This document shows positions 1-6,773 of a stretch of 44,271 bases of DNA, piece after piece; the stretch's first letter is position 1; each line of letters starts with the position of its first letter. The DNA is from a virus. The stretch lies in IMG/VR virus record IMGVR_UViG_3300046170_000174, positions 1 to 44,271 of that record; one strand, given 5' to 3'. A program made the translations under genes and the position numbers. The notes under the pieces were generated by a model. That model made no database searches. It was not told the origin of the DNA and saw only the letters and a list, made by a program, of their open reading frames with translations.

Positions 1-189
1 AACGGGAAGGTGCGTGTTTGTTGGACAAACGAAACTTCCCTGGCATTTGCCCTGGATATTTTGCCAGAAAGTCCAGTGGTAGCAAGGGTTGGCAGGAGAA
101 AAAGCCAAAAAAATCTGGACAATAAAAATGAAAATAAAATTGGTCAAAAAATAAAAATGACTTTTGGTTTGGGGGTATGCTGCGTGTGA
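1..189 (+). CDS. possible 3' end of a gene cut by the window edge
   Basis: Frame 1 is open from the first base to a TGA at 187-189 (62 codons) with no start inside the window. The C-terminal part is Lys/Asn-rich and I do not recognise it. The first 120 bases are more GC-rich than the rest and carry inverted repeats: GTTTGT (16-21)/ACAAAC (25-30), GGGAAG (4-9)/CTTCCC (35-40), and GTCCAG (71-76)/CTGGAC (115-120). A structured RNA is therefore an equally possible reading. Confidence 0.3.
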   Translation, partial: NGKVRVCWTNETSLAFALDILPESPVVARVGRRKSQKNLDNKNENKIGQKIKMTFGLGVCCV

Positions 190-231
190 TGCTATAGAGC
201 CCGTTGGTTCTAAACATCTCAAAAAATTTAT

Positions 232-239
232 TACCTTTG
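232..239 (+). promoter_or_regulatory. Bacteroidetes-type -7 box (TACCTTTG)
   Basis: TACCTTTG fits the TAnnTTTG -7 element of Bacteroidetes promoters. It lies just before the ATG at 243, so a transcript from it would have almost no leader or be leaderless. No clear -33 TTG at the usual spacing was seen. Confidence 0.4.
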
Positions 240-242
240 CAT

Positions 243-383
243 ATGCTGTGGGATATAGAAATACATAATCGTATTAGAATAGGTTTCGCAATTGGATGGC
301 AATATTACGCATCAGATGAGGACCATAATTTTTCAGAGGTTACGATTTTTCTAGGACTCATAAGTATGATAATAAAATATTAA
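243..383 (+). CDS. 46-aa hypothetical protein
   Basis: ATG at 243, TAA at 381-383. The product begins MLWDIEIHNRIRIGFAIG, then WQYYASDEDHNF, then a hydrophobic end (TIFLGLISMIIKY). Small proteins with this layout (a beta-like RIGF..GW..Y stretch, a short acidic patch, a FLGL..I.I tail) recur in Bacteroidetes phages; this is from memory and no function is known. The stop lies 2 nt before the next ATG, so the two genes are probably co-transcribed from the box at 232. Confidence 0.6.
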   Translation: MLWDIEIHNRIRIGFAIGWQYYASDEDHNFSEVTIFLGLISMIIKY

Positions 384-385
384 AC

Positions 386-580
386 ATGGAAAATAAAATA
401 AGTGATTTTGTAGATGGTCTATACGTCAAGGACGGAAGACTTATAAATGGCAGACCTAACTCGATGATGGGAATAGAAAAAGTTTCTAAAATGAGACAAG
501 AAGTTAAGCGTCAAAAAAACATACAGGAGATATCAGAAGGTATTCAAAGAGCAAAGACTCTTGAAAAATTTATGAATTAG
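386..580 (+). CDS. 64-aa hypothetical protein
   Basis: Short charged protein, probably helical after residue 28 (KVSKMRQEVKRQKNIQEISEG). It has no membrane segment or motif I recognise. It follows the 46-aa gene by 2 nt and is the last gene before a strong terminator at 615-645, so the two small genes form one short transcription unit. Function unknown. Confidence 0.6.
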   Translation: MENKISDFVDGLYVKDGRLINGRPNSMMGIEKVSKMRQEVKRQKNIQEISEGIQRAKTLEKFMN

Positions 581-614
581 TCATTCATATTAGTTAGTTT
601 TAATTGTGTTAAAG

Positions 615-645
615 AGGTTACCTCACAAGGGTAGCCTTTTTTTTT
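615..645 (+). terminator. rho-independent terminator
   Basis: AGGTTACC (615-622) pairs with GGTAGCCT (630-637) as 8 bp with one T-G pair across a 7-nt loop, followed by a run of nine T from 637. It ends the unit 243-580 and isolates the GroEL promoter region downstream. Confidence 0.85.
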
Positions 646-675
646 ATTTCTAAAAACAGCTAAAAAAGCCTATTT

Positions 676-861
676 ATGACGAAGTTCGTCATATCGATGA
701 CGAAAATAAATGAGTTCGTCATGGACTAACTAACTGGTTATTAATACTTTATTTTTTTTTATGACGAAATGACGAAAATAGAAAGGGTCGCATATAAGAG
801 AAGGAAAATAAAAAGTAATTTTATATAGAGTAAGTAGAGGAAGAAAGTCGTCATTCGTCAT
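676..861. repeat. iteron-like array of ATGACGAA / TTCGTCAT
   Basis: Seven exact copies of the 8-mer ATGACGAA or its complement lie at 676, 685, 697, 715, 761, 769 and 854, plus one 7/8 copy (GTCGTCAT) at 847. The first pair makes a 17-bp perfect palindrome ATGACGAAGTTCGTCAT, and 761/769 are head to tail. The gene-free stretch 581-911 otherwise holds the terminator, AT-rich DNA and the GroEL promoter box. Likely roles are a multi-site operator or a replication/packaging recognition region; the sequence does not decide between them. Confidence 0.75.
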
Positions 862-883
862 GGGCGGTTTAAATTGTTTTTTA

Positions 884-891
884 TATATTTG
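884..891 (+). promoter_or_regulatory. -7 box (TATATTTG) of the chaperonin operon
   Basis: TATATTTG fits TAnnTTTG, 21 nt before the GroEL ATG at 912. The leader AATAAATCAAATCAAATC is A-rich with no Shine-Dalgarno sequence and resembles leaders at 14666, 20443, 23163 and 33774. Confidence 0.6.
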
Positions 892-911
892 AATAAATCA
901 AATCAAATCTA

Positions 912-2508
912 ATGAATACATCAGGGGGGTACTCACCGAAAGACTTACATTTTAGTCACAAAGCACAGAAGAAACTTATCAGCGGAATATCAAAGATGGC
1001 TATGGCCGTCAAGTCTACGCTTGGGCCTATGGGGAACACAGTTCTTATAGAGTCGCCTAGTCATACACACGGTATAACCGTGACCAAAGGATGGGGTGAC
1101 GGTTGCCAAGTCCATACAACTATTAGATCCTGTGGAGAACCTAGCTGTTCAAATGCTGCGTGAAGCGGCATCGAAGACTGCAGCCAATGCAGGGGATGGG
1201 ACAACTACGGCTATTGTTCTGACAGAAGCGATAGTGACTAAGGGTATGGAGCTCATACAGGAGGAGGATAATAAAACTCAGGTCCTTCGTGATATGGTTA
1301 CACTAACCAATGAGGTAGTGGACAATCTAAAAAAGAAGACTCGCAAGGTGAGCAAACAAAAACTGCTAGATGTGGCGACCATCTCCTCGAACAATGACAG
1401 GGGGGTAGGAAAAATAATAGCCGACACTTATAACAGTGTGGGTAAAAATGGGATAGTAACGGTGGAGAAATCCCAGGGAGCTGAGACAAGCTTCGAGACT
1501 ACCAATGGTCTAAAGGTAGACAGGGGATATTCATCACCGCTGTTTATAAACAACCATAAAAAAGATGAGTGTATACTCGAGGATGTCTATGTGCTAGTAT
1601 CTGATGCAGAGATTAGCAACATACTGTCCATAGAGAATATATTAAAACCAATAATAAACGAGGGGAAGAAATTATTAATTGTAGCCCCATGTTCACAAAA
1701 CGTGATAAACACCCTAGCGGCGAATGTCATGAAGAACAGCTTGAAGCTTTGCGCCATAATTCCACCCTCCTTTGGCTATAAGCAACATGAACTGATGGGC
1801 GATATCGCACTGTCAGTGGGTGCTACATATTTTTCAGAGAAGACCGGTGATGATTTGAGCATTATAAACTTTGAGGACCTAGGTCACGCACAAAGGATAA
1901 TAGTTGGCAAGGACTCAACGATCATATTGAAAGACAATGACCATGTGGACCAGACGGCAATCAAAGAAAGAGTGGACCAGCTATGGGACGCACATAAAAT
2001 TACACAGGCAAAAGTAGATAAGGAGTTTATACTATCACGTATCGCTTCGCTCACAGGAGGCGTTGGTGTTATCTACGTGGGTGGAAACACAGACCTTGAA
2101 CAAAAAGAACTATTCGATAGGGTTGATGACGCAGTATGCGCAGTCCGTAGTGCCCTAGAGGAAGGCATACTCCCTGGGGCTGGACTGGCTCTGTATCAAG
2201 AGGGGCTGTTAATGCAAGGGGAAAAAAATTCCGATAAAAAAATCGCCAAGGCGATTTTGGGGGGAGCACTGTTAGAGCCCCTAAAGCAAATACAACAAAA
2301 CGCAGGGATAGAAAACCACCGAGTGTATAACGAGAAGAACATAGGGCTTGACGTTAAGACAGGACAGGAGGGAGATTTAATTGAGATGGGGATAATAGAC
2401 CCACTGAAGGTTACCAAGCAGGCACTTCAAAACGCAGTCTCGGTAGCGGTGACTATACTTTCTACTAACGCCATAGTTACTATGGCAAGAACAATAGAGA
2501 CAGAATAA
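912..2508 (+). CDS. groEL: phage-encoded group I chaperonin GroEL (Cpn60)
   Basis: ATP-driven folding chamber subunit, about 531 aa when read through one frameshift, close to the usual length. In order: N-terminal KSTLGPMGN; then GITVTK, shift, GVTVAK; the ATP-site GDGTTTAIVL; an apical domain; VDDAVCAVRSALEEG, whose Asp matches the catalytic D398 of E. coli GroEL; and LIEMGIIDPLKVTKQAL. The C terminus lacks the Gly-Met tail. The frame changes at about 1089-1090, where AAAGGATGGG has one G more than needed for K-D-G. The second part is continuous to 2508, so I treat this as one gene with an indel, probably a sequencing error. A co-chaperonin follows at 3777. Phage GroELs usually help fold virion proteins; the client here is inferred only. 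Confidence 0.93.
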
Positions 2509-2527
2509 AACATATAAAAATTAAATT

Positions 2528-2791
2528 ATGCCATTTATAAAAAAAGATGTATTAAATCGTAAAAATAGAAAAATTGAACATTATGAAAAAGAAATAGATA
2601 TTCTTGAAAAATTTGTACAATATGTTTACCACCATAACGCTAGGTTATTTTATGATGCCAATTATTTTATGAAAAAAAATTACGGTGAAGAAGTGGAGTT
2701 ACCTTACGAATCATATTCTGATGAAGAAGAACCAAGGAAATTAAAAATAAAATTAAAAGAATATTCAATTTATAAGGATGAGACTTCTTAA
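2528..2791 (+). CDS. 87-aa hypothetical protein
   Basis: Charged, probably helical protein: basic N terminus (MPFIKKDVLNRKNRKIEHYEK), an aromatic middle (VYHHNARLFYDANYF), then an acidic patch (SYSDEEE) and a Lys-rich end. I recognise no family. It starts 20 nt after groEL with an A-rich leader and overlaps the next gene by 14 nt, so it belongs to the chaperonin operon. Function unknown. Confidence 0.6.
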   Translation: MPFIKKDVLNRKNRKIEHYEKEIDILEKFVQYVYHHNARLFYDANYFMKKNYGEEVELPYESYSDEEEPRKLKIKLKEYSIYKDETS

Positions 2792-2960
2792 GTTTACTCT
2801 TATCTGGATAAGTCAAAACTTAGCCATACCATTTTGGATTGTAGGGCATGTGCATTTATCGATACATTCGTTTCATGACCTAGTAGAGGTAGCGTCCTCA
2901 ATTGGTATGAATCTACTTGTGGCTATTGGGTTTGTAATAGATTATAAAAGCAGTAAATGA
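2778..2960 (+). CDS. 60-aa small membrane protein
   Basis: Two hydrophobic stretches (about residues 5-24 and 42-54) separated by a His-rich loop (GHVHLSIHSFHD), ending in a basic tail. This predicts a two-pass inner-membrane protein. It overlaps both neighbours (14 nt upstream, an ATGA-type 4-nt overlap downstream), implying coupled translation. It could be an accessory holin or a membrane anchor, but nothing identifies a role. Confidence 0.6.
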   Translation: MRLLKFTLIWISQNLAIPFWIVGHVHLSIHSFHDLVEVASSIGMNLLVAIGFVIDYKSSK

Positions 2961-3685
2961 AACTATTTAATAATAAAAAAAACAAATCAATAGATTGTCT
3001 TATACACTCTTCAATATTAGATGACCAAAAAGATTTGTTTGTTAAAAATATTATAGAACCTGCCCTAAAAAGTCAACCCCAGTGGTGGAGAAAATTGAAA
3101 GTTCACATGATTAAAGAGCTGGGTGAAGAACAAAAATTGAATGTAAAAACTTGTCCTGCTTTTATTGAGTTGTTTAAAAACAGTTATATAATTAAATCTC
3201 CATGCGACTGGATGTTTGAAGCAAAACCTGGAGAATATTGGAAATTTTTAACATCTAATAATAATTTAGCGCAAGCGGAAGACCACAACCTTGATTTACA
3301 AATGAACTCATTTTCTAAAGGAAATGTTTTTAACTTTAAATTGAAACTACCAATGACAATTAAATCCTCTCCTAATTCAGGAGCTACAAAGCTTGTATAT
3401 ACTCAACCTTACTATCATAACTATAAGTTTCCCTTAACCGTTATGCCTGGTGTTTTGCCTTTAGTAGAAAACATAAATGTGAATTTATCTGTCAATTATA
3501 GCTATGATAATAAAAAACACATAAAATTTAAATGCAATAAAGGAGACGTTTTAGCTTATTTATATTGTACAGAAAAAAAACTACCTAATATTAATATTAT
3601 AAAATCAAAAAATAATAATGGGATGGGCTGGTTTATAAATAAATTTCACTCTTCTTACATTGATAATTTAAATGAAAAGCAGTAA
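2957..3685 (+). CDS. conserved phage protein of unknown function (CPAF..SPCDW type)
   Basis: 242 aa, soluble. The central signature KTCPAFIELFKNSYIIKSPC followed by DW recalls a protein family I remember from marine phages with a CP.F....N...I..P.D core and beta-rich flanks. I cannot name a function. The N terminus is basic and the middle holds YTQPYYHNYKFPLTVMPG. It overlaps the membrane protein upstream by 4 nt and is followed immediately by a 26-codon membrane peptide. No catalytic motif was seen. Confidence 0.65.
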   Translation: MKLFNNKKNKSIDCLIHSSILDDQKDLFVKNIIEPALKSQPQWWRKLKVHMIKELGEEQKLNVKTCPAFIELFKNSYIIKSPCDWMFEAKPGEYWKFLTSNNNLAQAEDHNLDLQMNSFSKGNVFNFKLKLPMTIKSSPNSGATKLVYTQPYYHNYKFPLTVMPGVLPLVENINVNLSVNYSYDNKKHIKFKCNKGDVLAYLYCTEKKLPNINIIKSKNNNGMGWFINKFHSSYIDNLNEKQ

Positions 3686-3766
3686 ATGAAAAACTTTTTA
3701 GAAGAAATACTAGACTACCTAATACTTTTCTTTCTGTTAATTCTTTTTGTATTAGCAGCATCTTAA
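3686..3766 (+). CDS. 26-aa single-span membrane peptide
   Basis: ATG abuts the preceding TAA. The product MKNFLEEILDYLILFFLLIL plus FVLAAS is a short acidic head and one hydrophobic helix. It sits in an operon with no gap, and its stop is 10 nt before the GroES gene. Such micro-membrane peptides are easily missed. Its coding status rests on position and composition only. Confidence 0.4.
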   Translation: MKNFLEEILDYLILFFLLILFVLAAS

Positions 3767-3776
3767 AATAAACAAT

Positions 3777-4034
3777 ATGAAACCAATCGGAAAAAACATA
3801 ATCATACAACCCATAGAAGAAGAAATCAAAACACAATCAGGATTACTACTTAGCTCTGAAGACACCAACCAACTAAGATACAAAAAAGGAATTGTAGTTA
3901 TAGAGGGTACGGATGTAAGTGTTATAAAATCTCACGACACCATCTACTATGACAAAAGGGCTGGGTTCACCATGCTAATTAATAATAAACCTTTCACTAT
4001 TATTCAGGAGAAAGACGTTGTTGTTGTCGTCTAA
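3777..4034 (+). CDS. groES: GroES-like co-chaperonin (Cpn10)
   Basis: 85 aa, slightly shorter than bacterial GroES (about 95). The order fits Cpn10: MKPIGKNIIIQP (first beta strand), a mobile loop KTQSGLLLSSED whose G-L-L-L takes the place of the G-I-V-L GroEL-binding tripeptide region, KKGIVVIEGT, HDTIYYDKRAG, then the closing strands FTIIQEKDVVVVV. It should cap the GroEL ring encoded at 912-2508. Its 3' end overlaps the opposite-strand regulator gene by 35 nt, so the two transcripts are complementary at their ends. Confidence 0.85.
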   Translation: MKPIGKNIIIQPIEEEIKTQSGLLLSSEDTNQLRYKKGIVVIEGTDVSVIKSHDTIYYDKRAGFTMLINNKPFTIIQEKDVVVVV

Positions 4035-4443
4035 GATGATTCATCTCTAGTATCATTTTGCGATACGCTTTGTCTGAGTACTTTACATTCTTAACAAAAA
4101 TAGGATTGTTATTTAAAGAGGTTGGTATTTCTTCACCAGATAATTTTTTATAAACAGAACTAATAACTCTTTGTGATTTAAATGTTAATCCATAAAGAGA
4201 TTTATGTTTTTTTCTACGTTTACGAAACACCTCTATCCACCCATCACGAAGTAACCGGTCAAACCTATCTTCATTCCAAGAGAGCAAGCTATCAAACTCA
4301 TCAAACTTTTCTTTAGAGAATATGTCTTCACTGTATAAAAACAGAAGCATATCAAGGTCAGATGTAGTAAGTCCGTACTTGGATTTAATAAAGTACCTGA
4401 TAACTCTCCAGTATTTTAAGCAATCATTTACTTTTAATTTCAT
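4000..4443 (-). CDS. winged-helix DNA-binding protein (MarR/PadR-like)
   Basis: 147 aa, the only convincing minus-strand gene. Residues about 25-100 look like a winged-helix domain: LTTSDLDMLLFLYSED, a recognition-helix region (FDSLLSWNEDRFDRLLRDGW), then a basic wing (FRKRRKKHKSLYGLT) and a dimer-type helix. It is therefore probably a transcription regulator of phage timing. It is divergent from the gene at 4482 (38-nt gap holding a -7 box) and convergent with groES. The target is unknown; the repeat array at 676-861 is one candidate. Confidence 0.7.
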   Translation of the reverse strand: MKLKVNDCLKYWRVIRYFIKSKYGLTTSDLDMLLFLYSEDIFSKEKFDEFDSLLSWNEDRFDRLLRDGWIEVFRKRRKKHKSLYGLTFKSQRVISSVYKKLSGEEIPTSLNNNPIFVKNVKYSDKAYRKMILEMNHLRRQQQRLSPE

Positions 4444-4457
4444 TAGATTAGATTTAT

Positions 4458-4465
4458 TATCTTTG
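4458..4465 (+). promoter_or_regulatory. -7 box (TATCTTTG) of the small-gene cluster
   Basis: TATCTTTG lies 17 nt before the ATG at 4482, inside the 38-nt divergent gap next to the regulator start codon, so a regulator bound here could act on both genes. Confidence 0.6.
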
Positions 4466-4481
4466 TAAAAATAAGAATATT

Positions 4482-4679
4482 ATGCAAGAAAGAAAACGTG
4501 AGCCTAAACGTAAAACGCAAAAAGATTTTATTAAAAGCAAGTCGCCAAGAATGGGAACTGTGTATGACACGGTAGCTTTTCAAAATTATCAAGCTGAAAG
4601 AATAAGCAGATTAATGAGTACTGGCCCAACAGGTATGCCTTATTATAAAAGCACTGGAACAATGGCTTCCACCAGATAG
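4482..4679 (+). CDS. 65-aa basic hypothetical protein
   Basis: Very basic N terminus (MQERKREPKRKTQKDFIKSK) followed by a Ser/Thr/Gly/Pro tail (STGPTGMPYYKSTGTMASTR). It has no membrane segment. The composition suggests nucleic-acid or virion binding; no family is recognised. It is the first of nine tiny genes downstream of the -7 box at 4458. Confidence 0.55.
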   Translation: MQERKREPKRKTQKDFIKSKSPRMGTVYDTVAFQNYQAERISRLMSTGPTGMPYYKSTGTMASTR

Positions 4680-4725
4680 ACCTAAATTTAAAATGGGTAA
4701 GTAATAACAATTAAATAATTAAATT

Positions 4726-4878
4726 ATGCCAACAGTAATATATCCAGGAGGAATGAAAGAGTTTCCTTACAACGCACCAGGTAAAGCGCAAGCCTATGAA
4801 TTTGCAAAATTAATGAAGGGTAAAATAAAAAACAATCCAAACTACGGTATGGAAAAACAAAACACATCAAGCTACTAA
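4726..4878 (+). CDS. 50-aa small protein
   Basis: Begins MPTVIYPGGMKEFPYNAPGK, continues AQAYEFAKLMKGKIKNNPNY and ends KQNTSSY. The PGGMKEFPYNAPGKAQAYEFAK stretch is similar, from memory, to tiny conserved proteins of marine phages. It starts after an A-rich leader (AATAATTAAATT). Its stop overlaps the next start as TAATG, so translation is probably coupled. Confidence 0.55.
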   Translation: MPTVIYPGGMKEFPYNAPGKAQAYEFAKLMKGKIKNNPNYGMEKQNTSSY

Positions 4879-5027
4879 TGAAGACAAAAATGAAAAGAGG
4901 TAAAAAGGTTTGCTGGGAGTATGGCAAAGGAAAATATTGCGGTACGTTAATTCCTAGTATGGAGAACGCTAAGAACAGGTATGCTAGAACTGAAAACGGA
5001 AAAATTAAAACTTTGCCTAAAAAATAA
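4878..5027 (+). CDS. 49-aa basic protein with two cysteines
   Basis: Reads MKTKMKRGKKVCWEYGKGKY, then CGTLIPSMENAKNRYARTEN, then GKIKTLPKK. The WEYGKGKYCGTLI core has beta-hairpin character. It is linked to both neighbours by TAATG one-base stop/start overlaps, which supports real coding. Function unknown. Confidence 0.55.
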   Translation: MKTKMKRGKKVCWEYGKGKYCGTLIPSMENAKNRYARTENGKIKTLPKK

Positions 5028-5158
5028 TGGCTACTAAAAAATTTAAACCACACCAGATGTTTAGCAAAACAGGAGTAGCTAAAATGGCTACAACCATGAA
5101 ACAGCATCTATCCTTGAAGAATAAAGGATATACACATAAAAAACCTAAAAAGAAATAA
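5027..5158 (+). CDS. 43-aa basic protein
   Basis: Reads MATKKFKPHQMFSKTGVAKM, then ATTMKQHLSLKNKGYTHKKP and KKK. It is strongly basic at both ends. The start overlaps the previous stop (TAATG) and the stop is one base before the next ATG. Probably a virion-associated or nucleic-acid-binding peptide, judged only from charge and context. Confidence 0.55.
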   Translation: MATKKFKPHQMFSKTGVAKMATTMKQHLSLKNKGYTHKKPKKK

Positions 5159-5159
5159 C

Positions 5160-5414
5160 ATGGCTAGACCAAGGGCGGGCAAAGCTAAAGTACAAGTAAC
5201 GTCTGACGGAAGACGAATTAGTTACGGTCAAGCAGGAAACGCTAAAGATGGAGGGCCTAGAGTTAGGCCTGGTACTACTAAAGGGGATAGCTACTGCGCC
5301 AGAAGTCTAGGTATAAAAAGGCGTCTTAGTAAGAAGAAGCAAAACGACCCGAACACTCCAAACAACTTATCGAGAAAGCGCTGGAAATGTGTGGGCGCTA
5401 AGTCTGCAAAATAG
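5160..5414 (+). CDS. 84-aa conserved basic phage protein (KDGGPRVRPGT...GDSYCARS type)
   Basis: Contains the block ISYGQAGNAKDGGPRVRPGT, then KGDSYCARSLGIKRRLSKKK, then DPNTPNNLSRKRWKC. I remember nearly the same sequence in marine phages and some giant viruses, annotated only as a domain of unknown function (DUF6321/DUF5872-like; the label is not certain). The small basic composition and invariant Cys suggest a capsid-internal or nucleic-acid-associated protein. It ends the first set of coupled genes; a new -7 box follows at 5431. Confidence 0.75.
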   Translation: MARPRAGKAKVQVTSDGRRISYGQAGNAKDGGPRVRPGTTKGDSYCARSLGIKRRLSKKKQNDPNTPNNLSRKRWKCVGAKSAK

Positions 5415-5430
5415 ACTATAAAAATATTAG

Positions 5431-5438
5431 TATCTTTG
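5431..5438 (+). promoter_or_regulatory. -7 box (TATCTTTG)
   Basis: TATCTTTG is 22 nt before the ATG at 5460 in a 45-nt intergenic gap, with the leader ATAAAAATTTTATATT in front of the start. Confidence 0.6.
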
Positions 5439-5459
5439 TATAAATAAAAATTTTATATT

Positions 5460-5615
5460 ATGAAAAAACAAGGATACAATTCAAGAGACGACGAAGCAAT
5501 CGCAGCTCGTAACGGTAAGAAAAAACAATCTTTAAAAGACAGAAGAAACGAGTCTAAAGGAATGTACAAGTATTACGGAGAACACCCATACTCAGCTGAT
5601 TCAAACATGAAGTAA
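5460..5615 (+). CDS. 51-aa charged protein
   Basis: Reads MKKQGYNSRDDEAIAARNGK, then KKQSLKDRRNESKGMYKYYG, then EHPYSADSNMK. It resembles, from memory, short proteins with an SR.DE.I..RNGK..QSLKDRR..S.GM core in phages and in marine bacteria. It begins after an ATATTATG leader and shares a TAATG junction with the next gene. No function is known. Confidence 0.6.
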   Translation: MKKQGYNSRDDEAIAARNGKKKQSLKDRRNESKGMYKYYGEHPYSADSNMK

Positions 5616-5821
5616 TGGCTGCAAAAGGTAGAACTAAAAAAAACGCATTTCCTGAAATCAAAAAAAAGAATGAAGGGAAGTTCACTAACTGGGTAAATAA
5701 AAATATGCCAGGTAAGTCTACTTGTTCTGCTGCATCAGCAGTAATGAAAAATACAGACAAGTATTCTAAAGCGGTAGTAGCCATGGCTAACTACGCAAAC
5801 AATTTTGGTTGTAAAAAATAA
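5615..5821 (+). CDS. 68-aa conserved small phage protein
   Basis: Core KKNEGKFTNWVNKNMPG, then CSAASAVMKNTDKYSKAVVA and MANYANNFGCKK. It resembles small proteins of marine phages (pattern KKKNEGKFT.W....G..C.AA..VM.....Y...VV..AN.A.NFGC) that often sit beside the 84-aa gene type above. Two cysteines and a helical body; perhaps virion-associated. Coupled to the previous gene by TAATG. Confidence 0.65.
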   Translation: MAAKGRTKKNAFPEIKKKNEGKFTNWVNKNMPGKSTCSAASAVMKNTDKYSKAVVAMANYANNFGCKK

Positions 5822-5826
5822 ATATT

Positions 5827-5988
5827 ATGAAAAAACTAGGAGCATGGCTTATAAAAACATCGCACGCAATCGCAAGATGGTGGGGTGGCTTGACACATAA
5901 TTTCAAATGTAACTGGAATAAGATTATATTTGCAATATCATTTAAGATGAAAGATTGTAAAAAAGAAAAGTGTATATGTATAAAATGA
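5827..5988 (+). CDS. 53-aa Cys/Trp-containing protein
   Basis: Reads MKKLGAWLIKTSHAIARWWG, then GLTHNFKCNWNKIIFAISFK, then MKDCKKEKCICIK. An amphipathic, Trp-rich first half and a C-terminal C..K..C.C pattern suggest membrane association and possibly metal or disulfide bonding; neither is shown. It follows the previous gene by 5 nt and overlaps the next (ATGA), so it is part of the same unit. Confidence 0.5.
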   Translation: MKKLGAWLIKTSHAIARWWGGLTHNFKCNWNKIIFAISFKMKDCKKEKCICIK

Positions 5989-6149
5989 AGTCCAGGGGTC
6001 TGGGAGATGATATAGAAAAGTTTACTAAGTTTACAGGCATCAAAAAAGCTGTAGATGTAGTATCACAAAAACTTAATAAAGATTGCGGGTGCAGCGAAAG
6101 ACGAGATGGTCTTAATCGTTTGTTTCCGTATAGTAAAAAAAATAATTAA
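5985..6149 (+). CDS. 54-aa conserved phage protein (DCGC...LFPY)
   Basis: Reads MKSRGLGDDIEKFTKFTGIK, then KAVDVVSQKLNKDCGCSERR, then DGLNRLFPYSKKNN. The layout RGLGD.IEKFTK.TGIKK.VD.V....DCGC..R...LN.LFPY is one I remember as recurrent in Bacteroidetes and marine phages, with unknown function. The CGC pair and the RR..LN.LFPY end are typical. The start overlaps the upstream stop by 4 nt. It closes the small-gene cluster just before the fibre island. Confidence 0.7.
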   Translation: MKSRGLGDDIEKFTKFTGIKKAVDVVSQKLNKDCGCSERRDGLNRLFPYSKKNN

Positions 6150-6151
6150 AA

Positions 6152-6620
6152 ATGGCATACCAAAAATTACAAGGATATAGAGCATGGCCTGTTAACAAAT
6201 CAGACTTAACAGACATTCCAAACATAGGAATAGTAGGTCCAAGTGGAACAACAACATCTGCTGCAACCAAGCAACTAATTGATAGCAATGCAAACTTTAC
6301 TGCAGGAAACAGTTCAAACTGGTATGATCGTAGTAAATACTACAGATGGTACTCAGACAACAGTCCTGAGTATAGAGAATACAACCACGTTAAACTTGAC
6401 TGATGATATTATGGCAAATGCAAAGGCTTATCAGTTATACGATGGTAATCAAGAAGGTGCCGTGTTGTATATAGGTACAGCAGGAAATTTAAAAGTAACA
6501 ACCGTAGGTGGTGATGAGGTTACTTTTCAAGGAGTAAACACAGGAACTTTTTTCCCAGTGAATGTAGTTAAGGTTTTTGCGACAGGAACAAGTGCTGATA
6601 ACATAATAGCTCTTTGGTAA
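6152..6620 (+). CDS. small virion protein, beta-rich (about 155 aa, one frameshift)
   Basis: Begins MAYQKLQGYRAWPVNKSDLT (start ATG 6152). The frame shifts by one base at about 6310-6320, going from ...NANFTAG(N) to VQTGMIVVNTTDGTQTTVLS, and runs on to 6620. Joined, the protein gives a continuous beta-rich sequence with NLTDDIMANAKAYQLYDG and a C-terminal PVNVVKVFATGTSADNI. It resembles small phage structural proteins found before tail fibres. The two halves overlap only as an artefact of the shift. Function is inferred from context. Confidence 0.7.
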
Positions 6621-6621
6621 T

Positions 6622-6762
6622 ATGCCGTCATTTATTGCCATAGGGAATTGGATAGGACAAAGAGAAGCGGGGCAAGCTCCGTTTGGAAGTGAAGATATTA
6701 TAACTGAACTTTCAATCCAAATGGTTTCAGAATTAAATAGTAATGACTTAATAACAGAATAA
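6622..6762 (+). CDS. 46-aa hypothetical protein
   Basis: Reads MPSFIAIGNWIGQREAGQAP, then FGSEDIITELSIQMVSELNS, then NDLITE. The ATG follows the previous stop by one base and the product ends 11 nt before the next gene. The N terminus could be a short surface-binding segment and the C-terminal half is helical. Likely a virion accessory protein by position only. Confidence 0.5.
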   Translation: MPSFIAIGNWIGQREAGQAPFGSEDIITELSIQMVSELNSNDLITE

Positions 6763-6773
6763 ATTAAAATAAA

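Noticed and set aside
185-240. tRNA or tmRNA fragment near GTTGGTTCTAAAC
   Set aside because: No cloverleaf, T-arm consensus or acceptor pairing could be formed.
676-861. CRISPR or transposon ends in the 8-mer array
   Set aside because: Repeat length is only 8 bp with irregular spacing and both orientations. There is no transposase, target duplication or cas gene.
4724-5107. 127-codon minus-strand open reading
   Set aside because: It opposes three coupled small plus-strand genes with proper junctions and has an unlikely Phe/Leu/Ser-rich composition.
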